A DNA stretch of 64,000 bases from Apium graveolens (GCF_009905375.1 NC_133647.1:80690442-80754441), one strand, 5' to 3'. Shown: positions 34,731-45,382, counted from the first letter of the stretch. Translations and numbers: made by a program. The notes: generated by a model not told the origin, from the letters alone.

Positions 34731-36920
34731 TTATGGCATGCTAAATGGCATTTGTGGCATACTAAATGCAGCATAGTAAGGATTAGGTGCAAATGACATG
34801 TTAGCAAACTGTGCATTCATATTCTGTGTAGACATAGCATTCATAGGCATGGGAGGCATGGCATTCATGTTAGGAAATTGAGGTGGCACAGACATGGAAA
34901 TAGGCATGGTAGATTTACAATTAACAGACAAATGATTTACACTACCACACTTGACACAGATTTTTCTAGGAGCATATTTATCAGGTGTGTAGTTATTGTG
35001 TTTGTTAATCCCTACTTTACCATTTCTATTGTTTTTCTTTTTAGTCTCTGTTTTTACCTCAATCTTTTCAAGTCTGTCACTTAACTGTTTGATAGTCATG
35101 TGACCAACATTAGCCTTTTTCCCTTTCTTAACCTGACTCGATTCTCCTGAAACAAAGTTCTTGGAAACAGACCCATACTTCTCATTCAGCTTAACAAGTT
35201 TGGCTTTACTGATAGGCTTGCTCACAGCCGACGGATGAGGATTTTCATCATTCAACGGATAACCCTTTTTGTTATCCGACGGATGATCCTCATCATCCGT
35301 CAAGTCTACATCTGTTAGCACTCCATCTACCAAATTAGGTTCTAGTTTCTCTTTGTTCTTTCTCCAGGCTGCATCACAGAAAGGCTCAATTCCTTGCACT
35401 TTGGTGATTTGAGCATGGACATCTCTGGATGTTTTCCATGCCTTAATCACCTCTTGTTCACGCTCGAGCTGCTTCTTTAGAATTTCTTCTTTCTTCAGGG
35501 ACTCAGTTAATTCCTCCTTGGCAATCTTACACTCAATTCTTAACTTTTCAAAATCAATGAACTGAGACTCAAGCACATTATTTCTCTCACTTAAAAATAA
35601 ATTGTTTTCTTTGATTTTAGCATTTTCTTTAGTAAGAGACTTAAGTGTAACACGTAAATGATATAACTCTGTAGACATGTCATTTATGGCATCATTACAC
35701 TTAGCTTTAGATAAATGTGCAAGGTTTGTAGTAATTACTTGATTACTTGAAGAGCTTGTCTCTGTTTCATCAGACTTGGCCATTAGGGTTAGATTGAAAT
35801 AGCTGACATCTTCATCTTCATCCAGTCCATCTGCTGCCCAGTCATTTTCTTGTGTTATGAAAGCCCTTTCCTTTTGTTTGAGAAGTTCAAAGTATTTTTG
35901 CTTATAATCCACAGGCTCAAACTTTTTCTTGCTAGAATCTGACTTCCTACACTCACTGGCAAAATGCCCTGCCAAGCCACATTTGAAACATTTGAATTTT
36001 GATTTATCCACCATGTTTCTATTTGGCTTGGCTGATCCAAAGTTCTTCTTGAACTTAAGCTTGGAAAATCTCCTGGAAAGAAATGCTAGGTGTTCATCAA
36101 TGTCCTCCATGTCATCTTGGCTCAAAGAATCTTCACTTTCTACTGCAAGCCCCTTGCCCTTGTTCTCATAGACCCTTGAAGTTGATTCAACAGCTTCCAT
36201 TTTTACTTCCTTCTCTTTTTCCAACTCAGTAACTAGTGTAATGGATCCTCCTTTCTTCTTTCCTCTCTCCATCCTTTCATCCTGCTCTAATTCAAGCTCA
36301 TAGGTTTTCAGGATGCCATACAGTCTCTCCAAAGTAAACTCCTTATACTCTTGTGAGTTTCTTAATGAGACTGTCATTGGTTTCCATTCCTTTGGAAAAG
36401 ATCTAAGGAATTTCAGATTGGAGTCTTTTGTCTGATAGACCCTTCCATGCAACTTTAGAGCATTTAGTAGTTTTTGAAACCTACTAAAAATGTCAGTGAG
36501 AGACTCACTTTCTTCATTATGAAAATGCTCATATTGCTGAATCAAGAGCTGCATTTTGTTTTCTCTGACTTGTTTAGTGCCATCACAGATGATCTGTATT
36601 GTATCCCAAACATCCTTGGCTGTTTTGCAGTTGATAATGTTGTCAAACATATCTCCATCAACTCCATCAAACAGGATGTTCATGGCCTTTTTATCCTTCC
36701 TGACTTGTTCAATGTCAGGATCAGACCATTCATGCTTTGGCTTGGGGACTGATGGCTCATTTTCGGTTGTTGCTCTCATTGGAACATGGGGGCCTCTTTC
36801 TATGCAGTCAACATATGCCTCATCTTGAGAAAGCAAATGAAGATGCCTCTTTACCTTCCAATGATGGTAATTATCTTTATCCAGAAAAAGGATCTTGACT
36901 CCAACATCCTTCTTGTTCAT
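34731..36920 (-). CDS. SV-A gag
   Basis: A 729-codon open frame from ATG 36920 (MNKKDVGVKI), 48 bases inside the primer-binding site, so the start is well placed. Order: capsid-like Copia gag domain (about 15-215; KDVWDTIQ, YEHFHNEESESLTDIFSRF), a CCHC knuckle CFKCGLAGHFASEC (311-324), a long coiled coil (about 400-500), a linker with repeated His/Tyr-Pro-Ser units (546-565) encoded by the word CCGACGGAT, a second CCHC CVKCGSVNHLSVNC (about 655-668), and a Met/Pro/Asn-rich tail. Gag builds the virus-like particle and binds element RNA. Large gags with two knuckles are usual for Sireviruses. The frame ends at TAA 34731, short of the conserved W-V-P-K segment, so the last 70 codons are cut off. 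Confidence 0.92.
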   Translation of the reverse strand: MNKKDVGVKILFLDKDNYHHWKVKRHLHLLSQDEAYVDCIERGPHVPMRATTENEPSVPKPKHEWSDPDIEQVRKDKKAMNILFDGVDGDMFDNIINCKTAKDVWDTIQIICDGTKQVRENKMQLLIQQYEHFHNEESESLTDIFSRFQKLLNALKLHGRVYQTKDSNLKFLRSFPKEWKPMTVSLRNSQEYKEFTLERLYGILKTYELELEQDERMERGKKKGGSITLVTELEKEKEVKMEAVESTSRVYENKGKGLAVESEDSLSQDDMEDIDEHLAFLSRRFSKLKFKKNFGSAKPNRNMVDKSKFKCFKCGLAGHFASECRKSDSSKKKFEPVDYKQKYFELLKQKERAFITQENDWAADGLDEDEDVSYFNLTLMAKSDETETSSSSNQVITTNLAHLSKAKCNDAINDMSTELYHLRVTLKSLTKENAKIKENNLFLSERNNVLESQFIDFEKLRIECKIAKEELTESLKKEEILKKQLEREQEVIKAWKTSRDVHAQITKVQGIEPFCDAAWRKNKEKLEPNLVDGVLTDVDLTDDEDHPSDNKKGYPLNDENPHPSAVSKPISKAKLVKLNEKYGSVSKNFVSGESSQVKKGKKANVGHMTIKQLSDRLEKIEVKTETKKKNNRNGKVGINKHNNYTPDKYAPRKICVKCGSVNHLSVNCKSTMPISMSVPPQFPNMNAMPPMPMNAMSTQNMNAQFANMSFAPNPYYAAFSMPQMPFSMP

Positions 36921-36967
36921 CTTGCTGTATTGTTTTGATTTTTAAACTCTTTGTAAGTTAAGAGCTT

Positions 36968-36979
36968 GCTCTGATACCA
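36968..36979 (-). other. SV-A primer-binding site (initiator tRNA-Met)
   Basis: TGGTATCAGAGC on the - strand, two bases from the 5' LTR end at 36982. Confidence 0.92.
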
Positions 36980-36981
36980 AT

Positions 36982-37548
36982 TGTTAGTCCCTTAACAATA
37001 TGACAAGAATTACAGAAGAGGGGTTGAATGGAATTCTTGAAACTTTTTCTTGAAATAAAATTGTTCTAACTAAAATATATATATAAGTGAATTGATTAGC
37101 TCAATGCGGAATAAAAACTTAAATGAATCAAATCACAAGTAATTAAAAAAACAAGAGTCTTTAAAAACTTTCTGGTGGATTTGAATGATTCCACCAGAGA
37201 TATATATTATATATCGAGAGAACCATGTGTGCAAAATGCTCACAACTACTTACAACAATTGAACAACTAAGACTACAGAGAAATGTTAAGAATTCTGCTT
37301 ATAAATGTTTCTCTGCTTTGCTGCTTAGATCGATAGTTTCTTAGTTGCTACTTCTTAGTTTATATATCACCAAGATTACAAAGTAATGAGACAGGATAAT
37401 AAAACAAAAACTATCTAGTCTATTACAATGCTACTTCATTACTCTATTCCAGCATCTTTGAATATCTTCATAATAGCATGGAAATGGCAATGCTTCTTTG
37501 TTCTCGAAAACCCAGTTGAATAGGCTACCACATTCCATTTACATCCAC
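36982..37548 (-). mobile_element. SV-A shared LTR, U5-side part
   Basis: Matches 25682 to about 26248 of the 3' LTR, then switches at ACATCCAC to the pol 3' untranslated region of the second copy instead of the remaining LTR. It serves as the end of the 5' LTR of the long copy and as the truncated 3' LTR of the second copy. Confidence 0.9.
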
Positions 37549-37843
37549 ATTCCATAAACTGTTATCCGTCGAGATATAGAATATTCCAGAAAAATAATTG
37601 ATTTTTATTAGCAAATAATATACCGACGGATGATCAAACTCGATGGATAAAGATCATCCGTCGAGATATAAATTTTGACTTAGCCAAAATTTCATCTATG
37701 ACTGAAAAATCAATTAAATTTCTGGCTGCTTTTCAACTTGCAAATTAACTCATATAGATTTAAGAGTAATTAAGCATACCTAACTCACTTACCAACCTTG
37801 AAAAGGTGGATTCATCCAGTGGTTTGGTAAAGATATCTGCAAG
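37549..37843 (-). other. SV-A second copy, pol tail and 3' untranslated region
   Basis: Near-identical to 30954-31248, including the same TAG after VPSEK and the ATCCGTCGG-type words. Confidence 0.85.
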
Positions 37844-39858
37844 CTACTTCTCACTTGGAACAAAATGTAATTCTATAGTACCATTCATTACATGTTCCCT
37901 TATGAAGTGGTACTTGATATCTATATGCTTTGTCCTTGAATGTTGTACTGGATTTTCAGTGATGGCAATTGCACTTGTGTTATCACAGAAAATAGGAATC
38001 CTCTCAACTTGCAAACCATAGTCTAGCAATTGATTTTTCATCCATAATATCTGTGCACAGCAACTACCAGCAGCAATATATTCAGCTTCAGCTGTAGAAG
38101 TAGAAACTGAATTTTGCTTTTTACTGAACCAGGACACAAGCTTGTTTCCTAGAAATTGACAGGTTCCTGTTGTACTTTTTTATCAATTCTACAACCTACA
38201 TAATCTGTATCTGAATAACCAGTTAGATCAAAACCAAAATCTCTAGGGTACCAAATACCAAGTTTTGGTGTTCCCTTGAGATATCTTAAAATTCTCTTAA
38301 TAGCTATTAAGTGAGATTCTCTAGGATCAGCCTGAAATCTAGCACATAAACATGTAGCAAACATTATATCTGGCCTACTAGCTGTTAAGTACAAAAGTGA
38401 GCCAACCATGCCTCTATAACTTGAAATATCTACAGACTTTTCAGAAGTGTTTAATTGAAGCTTAGTTGCAGTGGCCATGGGAGTTTTTGCAGATGTGCAA
38501 TCCACTAGATCAAACTTCTTTAAAAGATCAAAAATGTATTTAGTTTGACTAATGAATATTCTATCACTAACTTGCTTAACTTGTAAACCAAGAAAGTAAG
38601 TCAGTCCTCCCATCATGCTCATTTCATACTTACTTTGCATCAGTTTGGCAAACGTTTTGCAAAGTTTCTCATCTGTAGAGCCAAAAATAATATCATCTAC
38701 ATAAATTTGAACAAGTATACTAGAGCCATTAACATTTCCGAAAAATAATGTTTTATCTACAGTACCTCTTGTGAAGTGATTTTCCAAAAGGAACTTTGAT
38801 AAAGTATCATATCAGGCTCCAGGTGCTTGCTTCAATCCATAAAGTGCTTTCAAAAGATAATAGACATGATCTGAAAGTTTTGGATCTTCAAAACTAGGAG
38901 GTTGACTGACATAGACTTCTTCCTCCAAATCTCCATTTAGAAAGGCACTTTTGACATCTATTTGATAGACTTTAAAATTGGCATGGGCTGCATAGGCTAA
39001 GAAGATTCTGATAGCTTCAAGTTTTGCAACAGGAGCAAATGTTTCATCAAAATCTATACCTTCTTGTTGACAATAGCCCTTAGCGACCAATCTAGCTTTA
39101 TTCCTAACTACTATGCCATTTTCATCCATCTTGTTTCTGAATACCCATTTGGTGTCTATTGGATTCTTTCCTTTAGACTTGAGCACCAGCTTCCATACAT
39201 TATTTCTTTCAAATTGGTTTAGCTCCTCCTGCATAGCTAAAATCCAATCAGGATCCAACAAAGCTTCTTCTACCTTCTTTGGCTCTTCCTTGGAAAGAAA
39301 GCTACTGTATAGACATTCTTCTTGAGTTGCTCTCCTTGTTTGAACTCTAGAGGAAACATCACCAATAATGAGCTCAAAGGGGTGATCTTTTGTCCATTTT
39401 CTTTGTTGAGGTAGATTAGCTCTTGATAAAGAAACCTCATTGTTTTCTTGATGTGTGATTGAGTTTTGATTGTTAGAAACTCCCCCTGAGTTTGTGGATC
39501 TTTGATTTGAGAAAGGGGAACTTTCTGTAGGTGATCTATCTTGACTTCCTGCTCCTTTTGATAACCCGACGGATGGTGAATTTTGAGTACCGGCGGATGA
39601 AGCTGGTTGTCTCCCGACGGATAACACAGATTGCTTCTCGATGGATGAAGCATTATACAACTCGACAGATGTTGAGTTTTGTGCTTCATTGGTAGTAGAT
39701 TTATCTGCATTATCCTTAGACACTGTTTCTTGATCAGTTTCATCATCACTGTCATCACTAACCATCTCCACATTGTCGAATTTGAGGCTCTCATGGTAAT
39801 CTCCATCTTTCAGTCCTTCAATCTTTTTATCATCAAACATGACATGTATTGATTCCAC
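37844..39858 (-). pseudogene. SV-A (second copy) reverse transcriptase and RNase H
   Basis: Nearly identical to 31249-33260 of the long copy. It retains the linker, RT start, [29 protein letters not shown] and RNase H blocks. Independent lesions: TGG to TGA at about 38813 within APGAW, and a one-base loss in a T run near 38178 that shifts RNase H. It keeps sense codons where the long copy has stops (near 32396 and 33121 equivalents). The shared terminal TAG shows common descent; the private lesions show later divergence. Confidence 0.9.
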
Positions 39859-39958
39859 AACAATGTTGGTTCTTAGATTGTAGATTCTGTATGCTTTACC
39901 AACAGCATATCCAACAAAAATTCCTTCATCTAATTTAGCATCAAACTTCCCATTTTGA

Positions 39959-40641
39959 TCAGTTTTGATTTCTCAAAATATAGCATTTACAGCCAAAGAC
40001 ATGAAGAAAATTTAGAGTTGGCTTCTTGTTCTTGAACAATTGATAGGGTGTCATGCATCTTGCTTGATTAACCAGAGAAATATTCTGAGTGTAGCATGCA
40101 GTATTTACAGCTTTAGCCCATAAATAGGTTGGCAGTTTAGATTCTTCAAACATTGTCCTTGCAACTTCAATAAGTGATATGTTCCTCCTTTCCACTACTC
40201 CATTCTGTTGTGGAGTCCTTGTTGCTGAAAATTCATACAGAATCCCATTTTCCTCACAAAATGCTCTCATGACAGAATTCTTGAACTCAGTTCCATTGTC
40301 ACTCCTGATTCTTCTAACCTTGAAATCAGGATGATTATTGACTTGCCTTATATGATTGATGATGATTTCACTAGCCTCATCTTTAGACTTTAGGAAATAT
40401 GTCCAAGAGAACTTTGAGAAATCATCTACAATTACTAGGAAAAATCTTTTCCTTGAGATGGACAACACATTGACTGGTCCAAACAGATCCATGTGAAGCA
40501 GTTGCAAAGGCTCTTCAATTGTTGAATCAAGTTTCTTCCTGAATGATGCTTTAATCTGCTTCCCTTTTTGGCAGGCATCACACAGTCCATCCTTAGAAAA
40601 CACCACTAGAGGAATGCCTCTAACTAGTTCTTTCTTTACTA
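39959..40641 (-). pseudogene. SV-A (second copy) integrase, truncated
   Basis: Reads from the integrase zinc region (LCDACQKGKQIKASF) through HMDLFGPVNV, IRSDNGTEFKN and QQNGVVERRN to CYILRNQN, where a one-base gain near 39964 changes frame to the next segment. Upstream it stops at 40641, inside the zinc region lead (RGIPLVV), where it meets LTR sequence at the shared bases GCTCA. Protease, gag, primer-binding site and the start of the LTR are deleted. Confidence 0.9.
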
Positions 40642-41407
40642 GCTCACAGCTACTTACAACAATTGAACAACTAAGCTTACAAATGTTTCTCTTCTTTGCT
40701 GCTTAGATCGATAGTTTCTTAGTTGTTACTTCTTAGTTTATATATCACCAAGATTGCAAAGTAATGAGACAGGATAATAAAACAAAAACTATCTAGTCTA
40801 TTACAATGCTACTTCATTACTCTATTCCAGCATCTTTGAATATTATCATAATAGCATGGAAATGGCAATGCTTCTTTGTTCTCGAAAACCCAGTTGAATA
40901 GGCTACCACATTCCATTTACATCCACTCGATGCATGTGATTGTGTTGTCACTGTCAACAGATATTTGAATTCTTTATCCGTCAGGTTCATGATCATCCGT
41001 CGAGTTATTGATCATCCGTCGGGTTGTCTAGTTGATCATCCATCGACTTCATTGTAGTTTATCCGTCGGGTAGCAATCTGGCACTTGACTTCATTTCATT
41101 TATGCAGAATTATAAGACATCATCTATGTACAATTAATCAACCTATTCTGCATATCTAGTTAAATTCAACATGACTTGAATACTACTTACAGAATCTATA
41201 CAATGGTGTATGCAGAAATGTGCTACAGACTTATTGTTACATAAGCTACTCACTCGATGGATAATAAGTCATCATCCGTCGGGACTATAATGAGTCATCC
41301 GTCGGGACTATAAATCTTATCCGTCGAGTGCTACATAATTTCACTAAGTAAAATCTACCAAGGTATTTTGTTCATGAAATCATCAAGTACACAACATATA
41401 CACAACA
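40642..41407 (-). mobile_element. SV-A outer 5' LTR part
   Basis: Matches about 25942-26706 of the 3' LTR and carries the word clusters at 40975-41071 and 41253-41331. The second cluster has one extra ATCCGTCGGGACTATAA unit compared with the 3' LTR. It ends CACAACA, followed by the TSD GATCC. Confidence 0.9.
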
Positions 41408-41412
41408 GATCC

Positions 41413-41742
41413 CCCTGAAGTTATGCTCTCTGAGATTCCAGAATTTGAGTTGGATCCTTCAGGAATTGAAGAATGAGATTTTCCAGAATTGTCAGAATTT
41501 GGCTCATCAGAACTTGATGAATCAGAACTTGAAGAGCGAGTGATTGGTTCTGATGCTTCTTGAGAATCTTGAGGTGTGATAAGATCATCAGCTTGCTCCC
41601 CCTGAACATGTGCAATTTCCTTTGGAGCAGTTACCACAGTTTCAATGACATCAGAATTTAACACGTCAGAACTTACAGGATCAGGATTTAGGTCATCAGA
41701 ATTTACAGAATCAGAATTTACATCTTTATTTTCAAATCTCAG
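41413..41742 (-). pseudogene. SV-B integrase-RT linker, part right of SV-A
   Basis: Ser/Asp/Glu/Asn-rich linker. The stretch 41641-41730 encodes repeated (V/L)NSD-type units from the DNA word TCAGAATTT/TCAGAACTT, which also occurs at 41480-41533. It is in frame with the integrase except for a TAG at about 41743, and continues across the SV-A insertion at 25681. Confidence 0.8.
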
Positions 41743-42145
41743 CTAATCGTTATCATTGAAATTTTCAAGTCCAGTAATCTTTTTATCATCAAAAGATACA
41801 TGGATAGATTCCATGACAACCCTTGTTCTTAAATTGTAGACTCTGAAGGCTTTTGTGGAAAGTGGATATCCAACAAAAATTCTTTCATCAGCTTTTAGAT
41901 CAAATTTTGACAGCTGTTCAGGATGAGTCTTAAGAACAAAACAGTTGCATCCAAATACATGAAAGTATTTCAGATTTTGCTTATTTTTCTTCACCATCTC
42001 ATATGGTGTTTTCCATGATTGTTTATGAGTGCAGCATTCTGTGTAAAACAAGCAGTCTGCACAGCTTCAGCCCAAAAATAGGTTGGTAGCTTTGCTTCAT
42101 CAAGCATAGTTCGTGCAGCTTCAATAAGAGTCATGTTCTTTCTTT
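41743..42145 (-). pseudogene. SV-B integrase C-terminal region
   Basis: Reads TPYEMVKKNKQNLKYFHVFG, KADERIFVGYPLSTKAF and ESIHVSFDDKK, the region after the catalytic core in Copia integrases. A frame change near 42040 and a one-base loss near 42160 (in the QQNGVVER block that carries the catalytic Glu) separate it from the core. Confidence 0.85.
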
Positions 42146-43060
42146 CTACAACTCCATCTGCTGTGGAGTTCCAGGTGCATAAAATTCCTTCTTTATTCCT
42201 TGCTCTTTCCAGAACTCTTCCATGATTGAATTCTTGAATTCAGTGCCATTATCACTTCTTGTTATTTTAACAGAATCTTTGACTAACTTATCCAGCTGTC
42301 TGACATGATCAATTAGAGTTGATGCAGTTTCATTCTTCTTGTGCAAGAAATACACCCAAGTGTATCTTGTCAACTCATCCACTATAACCATAGCATATTT
42401 CTTCTTTGCAATAGACATGACATTTACTGGACCAGATAGATCAACATGCAATAAGTGATAAGGCTCAAGAATTGAGGATTCAGTTTTGCTCTTGAATGAA
42501 GATTTTCTTTGTTTTGCCTTTTGACATGAGTCACAAAGACCATCAGGAGCAAATACTGATTTTGACAGTCCTCTCACAAGATCTTTCTTTACTAGCTTAT
42601 TTATATTTTTGAAATTTAAATAAGAGAGTCTCTTGTGCCAATTCCAGGTTTCTTCAATTGATGCTCTGCTTAATAGACAGATTGCAAAACCATCAGAATT
42701 TGTTGAAAGTCTGGCTTCTGGAATGTTACCATGTATGTAACCTTTCAGAACCACTTTGCATGTAGAATTACTTATAACTTCACAGTGTTCTTCAAAGAAA
42801 TCCACATGATAACCTCTGTCACAGATTTGACTCATACTTAGTAGATTGTGTTTAAGTCCTGAGACAAGAGCTACTGTTTCAATTATGAGATTCCCAAGAT
42901 TGATAGTGCTATATCCCAGAGTCTTTCCCATGTTTCCATCTCCATAAGAAACTCCCGGGCCAGCTTTCTCCACAAAGTCTGATAGCAGAGCTTTATTTCC
43001 ATTCATATGTCCTGAACATCCACTGTCCAGAACCAGGATATTTTTCTTGTTGCCCTGCAA
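42146..43060 (-). pseudogene. SV-B protease and integrase core
   Basis: Reads ILVLDSGCSGHMNGNK (protease D-S-G), GLKHNLLSMSQICDRG, integrase zinc region with WNWHKRLSYLNF and LCDSCQKAKQRKSSF, then HVDLSGPVNV and ITRSDNGTEFKN with two catalytic Asp. It ends in a frameshift just before the catalytic Glu. The frame begins four codons after two stops (TAG, TGA) that separate it from gag in the same phase. Confidence 0.9.
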
Positions 43061-43072
43061 TCACAAAGACCA

Positions 43073-45382
43073 CTATTGATTAGTTTTAAGGACCCAGACT
43101 TGCTTGTTTACTTTAGCCTTGTTAAGTTTGTTAGCATTTGCAGCAGATTTAGTTTCAGAGTTTATGCTAACATGTTTTTTATCAGACTTTATATCAGACT
43201 TTGCATCAGAATTTACACTAGAAGGAATTATACTAACTTTCTTTAAAGAAGGTTTTATTTCATAATAATCATAGTACATACTATGATATTCCTTACAAGT
43301 ATAAATAGAATACCATAAACTACTACAATGGAAACAAGGATTTTGTGGTTTAAACCTAACAGACTGACTCTTAACTCCTGATCTAGGAGGTAAAGAGTTT
43401 ATATCTTTATTTTTCCTGCAAAAAGAAGCAAAATGGTTAGAGTTTCCATAATTATAGCATTTCTTTCTAGGAGCATTAGGAACATGTATATAATTATTAC
43501 TTTTATTCACACCTTCCTTTCCATTCCTATTTTTCCTAGCTTCATTTACCTTGTTCACATTTTTAATCTCTTTCAGCTTATACTTAAGTTGTTTCTTTGT
43601 CATTAAGCCAATGTTTACCAAAGCTGGTTTATCCTGTTTTAATTTATCAGAAGTTGACCTTTCTTTGACTTCTGTTTTAGATTCTTTTATCTCTTCAGAA
43701 TCAGACACAATAGTTTTTGCAAGAAACTTAATAGGATTTACCTTTGGCTTAATTGGCAAAGTCCCTTTCTCACTTTTACCATCTTTATATCCTAACCCCT
43801 CTTTCCAGTTTCCACTACTTAAAATATTCTGAGTTGTTTTTCCTGAGTTAGTCCTAGTCCTGATGATTTCTCTTTCTTTTTCTAATTCAGTTTTTAGATA
43901 ATCATTCTGTTTAAGCAATTCATTCTTAACATATACAGCATTATCTCTCTCTGTCTGAATAGTGTTCATCTTGACTAACTCTTCTTCAAGATAGCTATTT
44001 CTGTTTTTGTACTTTAGATTTTCAGATATTAATCTTTCAGTCTCTAAAGTCTGATCTCTATAGCTAATATAAATGTTTTTCAGAAATAATCTCAACTCAG
44101 TAATATCTTCTGTATCAAAAGCAAGAGTTGATAGAGGTACCTCTAGTTTAGCAGCATCAGAACTGCTATCAGCATTTGTCATTAAGGCATAGTTCACCTC
44201 TTTTTCAGATTCTGAAGTGTCTTCCCAGTTTTTCTTCTTTGTGATAAGTTCCTGGCCTTCATCACCTTTTCCTTTCTTGGAATCAGGAGAGATGTGGCCT
44301 CTTTCACCACAATTGTAGCTTTTGACATTTGAGTTGTCTCCTCTGTCAGACTTTCCTCCTTTGCCTTCAGACTTTCTGAACCCATTCTTGTCAGAACTTC
44401 CACATTTCCTGAAAAACTTCTTACCCTTTCTGAATTTCTTGTAGGCTATCTTTGTGATACCCCTCACCATAAGAGCACACAGTTGAATCATCTCTGCATC
44501 AACATCCACTTCAGATAAATTTTCAAGTTCTGAATCATCATCATCAGAATCTGATGACTCAGAATCAGACTGTATGATGAGAGCCTTTCCTTTTGCCTTC
44601 CTAGAGATAATTGGCTTTTCTTCAGCCTTTAAAGCAACTGTCTTAGACTTCCCTCCATGCCTCTTCTTTCTTTTCTCCATCTCAAGTTTATGAGTCTTGA
44701 GCATCCCATAGATTTCATCAAAAGACATATCAGCAAGTTCATAGTTGTCTCTTATTGTAGTAGCTTTCAAATCCCACTTTTCAGGAAGAGCTAGTAGGAA
44801 TTTCAGATTTGAATCTTCTGTGTCATATTCCTTATCCACTAGTGACAGATCATTCAACATCTTTGTGAATCTTTCATATGTATCAGTTAGTGACTCATCA
44901 GATTTTGAGTCAAAGTGCTCATACTCCTGTGTGAGTATTGTCTTCCTGTTCTTTTTGATGGCATTGGTTCCTTGACATCTCACTTCCAATGCATCCCAGA
45001 TTTCTCTTACAGTCTTGCATCCAATCACCCTGTTTGACATGACATTGTCAATTGCACTATGAAGCAAGTGTCTTACTTTTGCATCCTTGCCTAGTGAAGA
45101 GATGTCTTCACTGGTGTATTCTCTCTTTTCTTTGGGAATCATCATCTGAGGCTCATTCCCAACTGCAACAGAAAGATTTGTGGGCTTTTGTGGACCATCA
45201 TAAATTCTGTCTAAATATTCTGGATATTTAGCTTCCAGAAACATGGCCATCTTCACACTCCATACTGGGTACTTAGACACCCTGAGCAAAGGAACCCTGA
45301 TGGTTTCATATCTACTGGTGTTTTGAATGGGTTGAACCTTTGCAGGTTCTTGAGGGTCTGGTATTTTTGCTTGTTCAGACAT
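43073..45382 (-). CDS. SV-B gag
   Basis: A 769-codon open frame from ATG 45382 (MSEQAKIPDPQEPAKV), 49 bases from the primer-binding site. The Copia gag domain (about 30-235) includes REIWDALEVRCQGT and QEYEHFDSKSDESLTDTYERF. A Lys/Asp/Ser-rich hinge follows, then a degenerate zinc knuckle SYNCGERGHISPDS where the first and last Cys are Ser, a coiled coil (about 420-515), a second degenerate knuckle CYNYGNSNHFASFC (second Cys is Tyr), and a linker with repeated K-S-D units near the C-terminus (43186-43215). It ends QVWVLKTNQ. The protein is open but its RNA-binding knuckles look disabled, so function is doubtful. Confidence 0.9.
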   Translation of the reverse strand: MSEQAKIPDPQEPAKVQPIQNTSRYETIRVPLLRVSKYPVWSVKMAMFLEAKYPEYLDRIYDGPQKPTNLSVAVGNEPQMMIPKEKREYTSEDISSLGKDAKVRHLLHSAIDNVMSNRVIGCKTVREIWDALEVRCQGTNAIKKNRKTILTQEYEHFDSKSDESLTDTYERFTKMLNDLSLVDKEYDTEDSNLKFLLALPEKWDLKATTIRDNYELADMSFDEIYGMLKTHKLEMEKRKKRHGGKSKTVALKAEEKPIISRKAKGKALIIQSDSESSDSDDDDSELENLSEVDVDAEMIQLCALMVRGITKIAYKKFRKGKKFFRKCGSSDKNGFRKSEGKGGKSDRGDNSNVKSYNCGERGHISPDSKKGKGDEGQELITKKKNWEDTSESEKEVNYALMTNADSSSDAAKLEVPLSTLAFDTEDITELRLFLKNIYISYRDQTLETERLISENLKYKNRNSYLEEELVKMNTIQTERDNAVYVKNELLKQNDYLKTELEKEREIIRTRTNSGKTTQNILSSGNWKEGLGYKDGKSEKGTLPIKPKVNPIKFLAKTIVSDSEEIKESKTEVKERSTSDKLKQDKPALVNIGLMTKKQLKYKLKEIKNVNKVNEARKNRNGKEGVNKSNNYIHVPNAPRKKCYNYGNSNHFASFCRKNKDINSLPPRSGVKSQSVRFKPQNPCFHCSSLWYSIYTCKEYHSMYYDYYEIKPSLKKVSIIPSSVNSDAKSDIKSDKKHVSINSETKSAANANKLNKAKVNKQVWVLKTNQ

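Larger units (their letters stand above)
25682..41407 (-). mobile_element. Sirevirus SV-A, tandem composite of a long copy and a deleted copy
   Basis: The whole unit is bounded by LTR ends (TGTTAGTCCC at 25682, CACAACA at 41407) and the 5-bp duplication GATCC (25677-25681, 41408-41412), so it entered SV-B as one integration or expanded in place afterwards. On the - strand the order is: LTR part (41407-40642), integrase to RNase H of the second copy (40641-37549), LTR part (37548-36982), primer-binding site, gag, protease, integrase, RT, RNase H, an LTR piece (30953-30721), a long downstream ORF, polypurine tract and 3' LTR (26706-25682). The arrangement fits recombination between related copies plus a deletion. 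Confidence 0.85.

Noticed and set aside
34878..35084. + strand ORF within SV-A gag
   Set aside because: Antisense of a real 729-codon gag frame; no independent support.
37806..38021. + strand ORF of 71 codons, also at 31211-31426
   Set aside because: It is the antisense of RNase H in both SV-A copies and is explained by their homology.
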